DNA from: Emiliania huxleyi CCMP1516
Lineage: Eukaryota > Haptophyta > Isochrysidales > Noelaerhabdaceae
Direction of reading: 5' to 3'
Length of the DNA: 64,000 nt
NCBI RefSeq assembly: GCF_000372725.1
Contig: NW_005200659.1
Span: 79,947-143,946 of the forward strand
The stretch's first letter is position 1, and every line of letters begins with the position of its first letter. The position numbers and the translations under genes were made by a program. Positions 57,754 to 64,000 of this stretch are shown here, piece after piece. Below the pieces are notes generated by a model. The model did not search any database, was not told where the DNA came from, and worked only from the letters and a program-made list of their open reading frames with translations.

Positions 57754-60700
57754 TCAGCATACTTTTGCACTGGATGCAAAAACCGAGGGCTCGGCCACGC
57801 CGGCTCGCTCTCCGCCCACCGCGTCGGGCGACGCCAGCCTGCCGCCCTCCGGGGCCTTCTTCCGCTTCCTCCAACTCGCGTCGATGGTCGGCTGCGGCGG
57901 CGCGGCCGCGGGCGACGCGGGCGGGGGCGCGCTCGCAACGGCGTCGGCCGAAGCGCATCGTAACTCGCGCGCGAACTGCTCGACAGACGCGGTTAGCCAA
58001 GGCACGGCGGCGAGACGGGCCTCGAGGTGGAAGCGGACAGCATCGAGCGCCGCCTGCAGCGCCGCATGCTGGCCCGCGTCCATTCCGTCGACGAGGCCGC
58101 CGGCAAAATCGATGCTGTCACCAGAGGAGGCGGTCGTCGGAGGAGAGCGCGACACGGTCGCCCGTGGTGCGAGGCGGAGCAGCAGCTCGGCCAGAAGCGG
58201 CCTACGGCGCAGCATCAGGACTGCGTCACGAGGGGCCGCCGCCCGGCCGTGTCGCCTTTCAGGGAGACGCGCGCGCCCGGTCAGGAACAGAGGCCGACAG
58301 AGCAGAGGACGCCAGCCGCGGGCGAGGTGGCCGCGCGAGGCACCGTCCGAGGCCGCCGCCTCCGGCAGGCTCCTCATGCAAAAGAGGAGCGCGCTCGCCG
58401 CACGGTCGACCTCGCAGGCAGCCTCCCCGCCTGCCCCGCCCGCGCTGCGCAACTCGGTGATCGCGTCGGCGGCCGCGGCGAGCGCGCGGGCGAGCCAGCT
58501 GCGCGCCTCCCCCTCGCTCGAGGCGCCACCCAACGCTCGAGCTGCCCCCTCCTCCGCAGCTGACGGCGCGATCTCGGCGCATGCGCGGAGCAGCCGCGCC
58601 GCCGCCACCGCGGGCGAGGCCAGCCCCGCCAGGGCAGGCTCCAAGGCGAGGTGCTGCGCCACGAACGAGACGACCTGCCCCGCCAAGGCGGCCCGGCCCG
58701 CCCGCCCCGCGCTGGAGCCGAGGTAGTCGCGAGAGAGGGCGAGCGTCGTGTAGCAGTCGAGGGCGGGGTCGACGGAGCCCGCGCCCGCCGCGCAGAGCTC
58801 CCACAGTACCCAAGTGCGGAGAGGCAAACGCGCCGCCTCGGGGTCGACCCACCGCTCCGCGTCCGCCTCGCCGACAGCCTCGCCGCCCTCGGGCGGCACG
58901 GCGGGCGCTGCCTCCGCCCCCGCCCCGCCCTCTCCCGCCTTTCCGCCCTCGCCCCGGAGCAGTAGCGACCGCCTCCACCTCTCCTGGTGCTCCGCCGACT
59001 GCGCAGAGAGGGCCGGGCGCCGCACGAGCCAGCGCAAGCGCGCGTGAAGGGCGGGGCACCCTCCGAGGCAGGGCAGCGTGCTGGCACACCAGTCCACGAC
59101 CGTCGCCGGGAGCGGCGCGAACGGCCCCGCATCGACTCCGGGCGGCGAGAGCCGGAGTACGAGCTGGTCGTCGAGGACCGCGGCCCAATTGACGGGCTCG
59201 ACGGGGCGTGGAGGCAGCCGCGCGAGCAGCTGCAGCGCGCGCACGCACGGGCGGCCGTGGCCGCCGCGGTCGTCGTCTCCGTCGCCGCCGCCGCGGTGGG
59301 GTGCCGGCTCGAGGGCGAGCACCTTGCGCACCTCCCGCACCAGCGCCGCGGCCGGGAGCCACTCGTGAAAGTGTGCCACGGCGTCGGCGCCCGAGCGGCG
59401 CTCCTGGCGCGAGCCGCCGTGCGCCGCGAGCCGGACCAGGCTCGAGGCGAGCGCCGCCACGTTGGGCACGACGCCGCCGCCGGCGCCGTCGCCCTCGAGG
59501 TAGGCGGCGACGGCGGCCTGCAGCTGAAGCGACGAGAGCGGCTGGCCGCCGTCGAGGCCGCTGCAGAGCGCCATCGGGGGCACGATGAGGGCGCGGATGG
59601 CGTCTTGCGCGGGGATCTTCCAGCGCGACAGCCGCCCGACGAGCAGGGCGAGCCGACCCCTCCCCGCCGCGCCGGCGGAGGCCGTCGAGAGGGCGGCGGC
59701 GAGCTCCGGCTGCAGCCTGCGGCGAGACGGGGGGCGGCCGCGCAATCGGCCTTTGGGGGGAGGGAGGGGGGGGGGGAGGAGCGGGAGGCAAGCGGAGGCT
59801 CCGCCTCGAGAGAACGTAGTGCTCCCACTGGCTGGCGCCGGACTCGGAGGAGAGCATCGCCTCCAAGTGGTGCATGAGCGCGCCCTCGCCCCGCGACTGC
59901 AGCGACAGCAGCCACTCGAGCCGCTCGCAGCCCGCCCCCTCCCCGCGCTCGAGCCACGAGAAGCCGGGTGGCGTTGCCGGCGGCGGGTGCGCGGCGGGAG
60001 CGGCTCCGCTCGCTCGGGACCGGCCCACCGCCCTGCGGACCCAGCGCGGCGGGCGGTGGCCGGCGGTGAGGGCCGCCTCGAGCAGCGCCACCGCGCAAGC
60101 GCGGAGAGACGCGCTCGCAGAAGCCGCCTCCCCGCCGCCGGCGTCGTAGCAGGCGGCGGCGGCTGCTGCGCACTGCTGCAACACGACGTGCGGCGCCTCC
60201 CAGCCCGACCTCACCCGCTCCGTCGCGGAGCGGAGTAAGCTGGGACCGGCCTCGGCGCCGCCCTGCAGCCACCTCGAGAGCCACTCTGCGTACGGCAGAG
60301 GCTCTTGCGCGCGCAGCGCCAGCCAGGCCGCCGCGTCAAGAACCCACCAGAGGGTGCAGCCGCGGCACGGAGGCGCGGGCGCGGGGGCGAACCTCCCGAG
60401 CGCGAGCTCGCACGCAGCGTCGAGGAGGCCGGCCTCGCCGCCAGCCGGCAGCGCCGCCTCTATCGCCGCCAGGCCCGGCGAGACGCGGCCGAGGGCGTGC
60501 AGGAAGCTCGAGGCGCCATCCGCGCCGTCGCGCAACGACGCAGGCAAGGTCGCCGCGAGCGCCCGCAGCGCCCGGTCGCGGGGCAGCACTTCAAGCATCG
60601 CGAGCGCGTCCGCGCCCAACGACTCGCCCGCCGAGGGCTCCTGCACGGCGCCGGCCTGCCGTGCCACAGACGCCGACAGGAGGCGCGCGCAGAGGCCCGC

Positions 60701-61405
60701 GGCCAGGCGCGAGCCGCCGCCAGCCTCGTCGCGCAGAACGGCGAGGAGTGCGGGCAGGGCGCCCGCCCCTCTCGCAGAAGCGAGAGCCGCACGGAGCACC
60801 TCCTCGCCGTCGCCCGAGGGGCCCTCCTCCTCACCGAGTCCCGCGCCGGCGGCGTCCAGCAAAGCCAGGAGCGTGGCGGCCGAGGCGGCGGCGGCGCCGG
60901 CCTGCCACGCCGCCGTGGCTGCGTAGCGGCGAGCCACGGCGCGCGAGAGCTCGCCGAGTCGCCACTCGAGGTGGCCGCCCGGCTGCGACGGGCGCCGCTC
61001 CTCGCCGCGCGCAGCCGGACAGGCCCCTCTCGGCGCCAGCCACGCCGCAGCGAGCGCGCCACCTCGGAGCGCGGCCGGGCTGCGCGCTCGCTCGCTCTCG
61101 CGCGCGAGCTGCGAGGATCGCGTCATCCACTGCAGCGCCGCGGCGAGCGAGTGCGGCGTCGCGCACTCCAGCAGCGCCGCCGCGGCGCTTGGCAGCCACG
61201 CTTCGCGGTCCGCCGCCACGGCGCGGAGCAGGGCGCAGAGCGAGCGCGGGGCGGGGAGCGCGGGCGAGGGCGCGCTGCTCCCTCCCGGACTTGCTGCGCG
61301 CCGCGAGCGGCGAGACCTGCGCAGCACCTCTCTCGCTGCCTCGGCCGGCAAGCTGGCGTCGCCGGCGCCGGCAGCGCCGTCCGGACTCGGCAGGCACGAG
61401 CCAGA

Positions 61406-61436
<31 letters not shown>

Positions 61437-62209
61437 AGCGGGCTGTGGCCGACGCCGGCGCGCGGGATGCTGCCCGGCGTGCGACCCGTGGCGCCGGCGG
61501 GCGAAAAGGCGAGGAGTGGGCCGCGGCCGCCCGACAGTCCTGCCGCGGCGACGCCGGGCGACGCGGCGAGGTCGGCGAGGCTGGCGCGCGCGGCCGCCGC
61601 AGCGGGCGAGCCGCTCGTCAGCCACGTTGGCAGTGCGGTGAGCCGGAGCGCCGCCCACTGCGCGAGCAAGTCCGCGTCCGGACCGCCACGCGACGCGGAG
61701 ACGACGGCGTCCTCGAGCGTCGCCGCGGCCCTCGCAATCAGCGCGGATGCGAGGCCGACGCGGGGGTCGTCGGCATCGGCGGCGGCGGCGGCGGTGCCGC
61801 CGCCGCCGTCGCTGACGCCGCCATCGACGTGGGAGCCGCTCTCATCGGCCGACGCTTCCTCCGCGGCGGCCGCCGGCTGGAGGAGCGACGCGAGGAGGGC
61901 CAGACACGTCTGGGCCGACAAGGTGCCGGACTGCGCGGCTGCTGTGAGTGCCTCGCACGAACGTGCGTGGCTGAGCAGGCGCGCGGCAAGTCGAACGGTG
62001 AGCTGTTGGGCGCAGCCTGCCAGGGCGGCGTCGAGTGCGGCGCCCAGCGCAGCGGCGGCCTCCAGGTCTGGCGCTTGCTGCTGCAGCTCTCGACCGATGA
62101 GCCGATCGACGAGCGCGCCGCGAAGGGCGGGCACGCGCCGCAGCGCCTCGCGGAGCGCGGCCGGCTCGAGCGACTCCGCCTGGATCGAGGTGAACGCAGC
62201 GTCGATCAT
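57754..62209 (-). CDS. Large Ala/Leu-rich helical protein, function unknown
   Basis: Two exons, roughly 1450 residues. Exon 1 (62209-59805) begins MIDAAFTSIQAESLEPAALR and consists of predicted helices with Ala-rich loops; it ends at QWEHYVLSR. A GC-AG intron of 88 bp (59717-59804) joins in phase to LQPELAAALSTASAGAAGRG. Exon 2 contains WKIPAQDAIRALIVPPMALC, AHFHEWLPAAALVREVRKVL, VNWAAVLDDQLVLRL and VDPALDCYTTLALSRDYLGS and ends with a basic tail (WRKRKKAPEGG) that could be a nuclear-localisation signal. The pattern of paired helices suggests an ARM/HEAT-like scaffold, perhaps part of a large nuclear complex, but I cannot name the family. Confidence 0.65.
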
Positions 62210-62407
62210 GCCCGAGTACGGTCGAAGCCGCACTTGGTCGAACGGTGCCAATGTCGAGCAAACGGCGCTCGTCTCGGCTCGGCGAGTCGGCGAGGGTGGC
62301 GACGACGCTCAAGCAACCATATTGACCGAACTAGCAGACCTGGCGCGCACGCGCGCCGATTTGTTTTTCTGATGTCTTGGAGGACAGTATCGGGTAATGA
62401 ACTTTTA

Positions 62408-63173
62408 TCATAAATATATCTCGCAAGAATCATCCCAGAGTGGTTCAATAACATGCCGCCTCTCGAGCGGAGCAGAATCGCCACGTGCGCGGAAGTTGCG
62501 CTTGTAGTTGTCCCACTGGTCATTCTGCTCCTTAAGGCTGCCGGTGAGCTCCTTGCATGTGTGCTCCCTGTACCACCGCGCGCGGTGCCGATGATATGCT
62601 TTCTGCCCGTGCTCACCGAGGTCGTACTCGGAGCGCTTCGGTGGCCATTTGCCCTAGGTGAGGAGGCGGAGGAGGTGAGGAGGCGGAGGAGGTGAGGAGG
62701 CGGAGGAGGTGAGGAGGCGGAGGAGGTGAGGAGGCGGAGGAGGTGAGGAGGCGGAGGAGGTGAGGAGGCGGAGGAGGTGAGAGGCGGAGGAGGTGAGAGG
62801 CGGGGCTCACCTTCTCGGTGTCCTCGCTCGCCATGTTGAACCGGGCGGCGGCCCGCCGCCGCTGTTGGTCGGCCGCGCGCTTCGCCTTGCGCTCCGTCGG
62901 CGTCATCTTGTTGGCCTTGCGCTTCTCTGCAGCAGCGTGCGAGGCGGCGAGCTGAGGCCCAGGCGCCTCCGGCTGCGCCTGCCGGATGACGCCGGCGCGC
63001 CTACGCGAGTACTGCGCCGGCGCCGCGGCCTCGGCGGCGGACGACGTCGTGGACGGCGCCGGAGCGCGCTCCTTGCCGAGGGGCACCATGTCCATGTCCA
63101 TGTCCATGTCCATGTCCATGTCCATGTCCATGTCCATGTCCATGTCCATGTCCATGTCCATGTCCATGTACAT
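62408..63173 (-). CDS. Small basic protein with N-terminal Met-Asp repeat
   Basis: Two exons. Exon 1 (63173-62811) opens with (Met-Asp)n from a CATGTC hexamer array, then EAPGPQLAASHAAAEKRKAN and KMTPTERKAKRAADQQRRRA, a strongly basic helix like a bZIP basic region without an evident zipper. A GT-AG intron (62654-62810) joins in phase 0 to GKWPPKRSEYDLGEHGQKAY, HRHRARWYREHTCKELTGSL and VIEPLWDDSCEIYL-stop. Exon 2 has no usable ATG, which supports the splice. Any Met of the repeat could be the start. Possible nucleic-acid binder (inference). It is divergent from the family A gene at 63315. Confidence 0.6.
62654..62810. repeat. Intron made of a 17-bp minisatellite
   Basis: Almost the whole 157-bp intron consists of tandem GAGGAGGTGAGGAGGCG-type units. 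On the coding strand it is a polypyrimidine array ending CTCACCTAG, so the repeat itself supplies the 3' splice signal. Confidence 0.85.
63089..63170. repeat. (CATGTC)n hexanucleotide repeat
   Basis: About thirteen perfect units, read on the minus strand as Met-Asp repeats. Confidence 0.95.
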
Positions 63174-63307
63174 GTGTGCTGGGTGGCGGCTTTTCACTCT
63201 GCTGAAACGGAAAACCGGCCGCGGGGAAATATAAGGTAAGATTGAAGAAGAAAAATAACGCACAAACCCTCAGCGGAGCTGGGAAGAGGCCCTCCTCGAA
63301 CAGAGAT

Positions 63308-63331
63308 CGCTTGAATGCCGGCATTCAAGCG
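63308..63331 (+). promoter_or_regulatory. 24-bp palindrome over the start codon of family A copy 2
   Basis: Arms CGCTTGAATGC and GCATTCAAGCG with CG between. The proposed ATG (63315-63317) lies in the left arm. Compared with the hairpin at 4656-4680, two positions changed from C:G to T:A on both arms together. Confidence 0.7.
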
Positions 63332-64000
63332 CGACAGTGCTAGCCGCCTCCGCGATGCTGAGCGGTGCATGAAGGGCGGCGAGCCGCTGACGATGCGCGA
63401 GGCGTCCTTCATCAGCTCGCTGATGGGACACGCCCAGCACATCGACGCGGCCACCGTCCGGTTCACCATGCACATCGACGGCAGCCTCGACGGGCAGATC
63501 AACTTGAAGTCCGAGTACACACGGGAGCTGGAGCGCGCGGAGCGCGAGCGAGCGGGCACGTGCGCCGCCGCCGCGCCCGCCGCCGCGCCCGCCGCCGCGC
63601 CCGCCGCCGCGCCCGCCGCCGCGCCCGCCGCCGCGCCCGCCGCGCCCGCCGCCGCGCCGGCCGCCGCGCCCGCCGCCGCGCCAGCCGCCGCGCCCGCCGC
63701 CGCGCCGCGCCGCCGCGCCCGCCGCCGCGCCCGCCGCCGCGCCCGCCGCCGCGCCCGCCGCCGCGCCCGCCGCGCCCGCCGCCGCGCCCGCCGCCGCCAG
63801 CCGCCGCGGCGCCCGCCGCCGCGCCAGCCGCCGCGCCCGCCGCCGTGCCAGCCGCCGCGCCTGCGGCTCAGTCGTACGCAGCCGCGGCTGCACAGCCGCC
63901 TGCCGGCAGCCTCACAATCCGGCCGGCCAAGCGCGGCCGGCGCAAGGCTGCGCCCCGCGTCGACAGGAACGCGCTCTCCGCGCGCGGCGACGGTGTGCCG
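63315..64000 (+). CDS. Unknown protein, family A copy 2, runs off the window
   Basis: The N terminus MPAFKRDSASRLRDAERCMK then ATVRFTMHIDGSLDGQINLK and ELERAERERAG corresponds in order to copy 1 (MAFRRHFSRVGSAERC; VSFTATQSGDVIVQL; LERAVRHERQA). An (Ala-Ala-Pro)n tract follows at 63562-63850. After it, in a different frame, come SYAAAAAQPPAG, a basic AKRGRRKAAPR and VDRNALSARG, all present in copy 1. So the repeat must contain a frameshift (near 63703-63710), an assembly collapse or a small intron. 3' end missing. Confidence 0.6.
   Translation, partial: MPAFKRDSASRLRDAERCMKGGEPLTMREASFISSLMGHAQHIDAATVRFTMHIDGSLDGQINLKSEYTRELERAERERAGTCAAAAPAAAPAAAPAAAPAAAPAAAPAAPAAAPAAAPAAAPAAAPAAAPRRRARRRARRRARRRARRRARRARRRARRRQPPRRPPPRQPPRPPPCQPPRLRLSRTQPRLHSRLPAASQSGRPSAAGARLRPASTGTRSPRAATVC
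63562..63850 (+). repeat. GCC-rich coding repeat with frame break
   Basis: Tandem GCCGCCGCGCCC units (Ala-Ala-Pro). At about 63703-63710 the period changes (gccgcgccgcgccg), which moves the reading frame. Confidence 0.85.

Noticed and set aside
58374-60284. Arg-rich frames on both strands over the large helical gene
   Set aside because: Compositional shadows typical of GC-rich coding DNA; only the frame with the in-phase GC-AG splice is continuous and lacks Arg bias.
63562-63893. Minus-strand Gly/Ala/Arg-rich protein antisense to the Ala-Pro repeat
   Set aside because: Pure antisense of the GCC-rich repeat; the plus strand carries the family A motifs on both sides.
1-64000. tRNA, rRNA or other structural RNA genes
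   Set aside because: None recognised by eye on either strand; a covariance-model scan would be needed to exclude small ones.

Overview
The window is nuclear DNA from a GC-rich protist, most likely a flagellated alga with a secondary plastid. I infer a haptophyte such as Emiliania/Gephyrocapsa; no ribosomal RNA or organelle marker is present to prove it. The evidence is: genes broken by short introns, many with GC-AG rather than GT-AG borders; very high GC with Ala/Pro/Arg-rich low-complexity tracts; a nuclear ClpR-like subunit with a signal-plus-transit type leader; a flagellar outer-dynein-arm docking protein; and abundant retroelements. Three runs of N are assembly gaps (10627-10726, 30362-30816, 44901-45119).

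Layout. 1-6 kb: NIPA-type Mg transporter (partial), sideroflexin, an unknown protein (family A) divergent from a GUCD1-like protein. 6.4-9.8 kb: a 3.4-kb DNA element with 17-bp terminal inverted repeats and an 8-bp target duplication, holding two copies of a 0.78-kb terminal-inverted-repeat element; a third copy is at 16.3-17.1 kb. 9.9-11.7 kb: weak or broken genes around a gap. 12.2-16.2 kb: a START-like lipid-binding protein divergent from a UBA plus ADP-ribosyltransferase fusion, then a syntaxin-6-type Qc-SNARE. 18.1-20.8 kb: the DEAD-box helicase DDX18/Has1 in about ten exons. 21.4-38.6 kb: a nested cluster of one Ty1/copia family with eight LTR copies, two miniature LTR elements sharing one internal deletion, a TIR element inside the pol sequence, and a full inverted element (target duplication AGTTC) with a PPR gene between its integrase and RNase H parts. 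39-42.2 kb: inactive ClpR-like subunit, a tandem repeat array, and ODAD3/CCDC151. 43.9-51.7 kb: an ER-vesicle/thioredoxin/ShKT protein and a large HMG-DDT-WHIM-SAP chromatin protein. 52.6-57.7 kb: a frameshifted exostosin-like gene, a multipass membrane protein and a leucine-rich-repeat protein. 57.7-64 kb: a large helical protein of unknown function, a small basic protein with a Met-Asp repeat, and a second family A member running off the end.

The genes are ordinary housekeeping functions (membrane traffic, ribosome biogenesis, plastid proteolysis, motility, chromatin) and do not form one pathway. The most unusual signals are: (1) the two family A genes, 59 kb apart, each have a perfect 11-bp-arm hairpin across the start codon, and the arms differ by two compensating base-pair changes; (2) at least four introns of 68-74 bp are flanked by direct repeats of about 21-27 bp, so that the start of the intron copies the start of the next exon, a mark of intron gain by duplication or insertion; (3) a copia element appears to carry a PPR gene.
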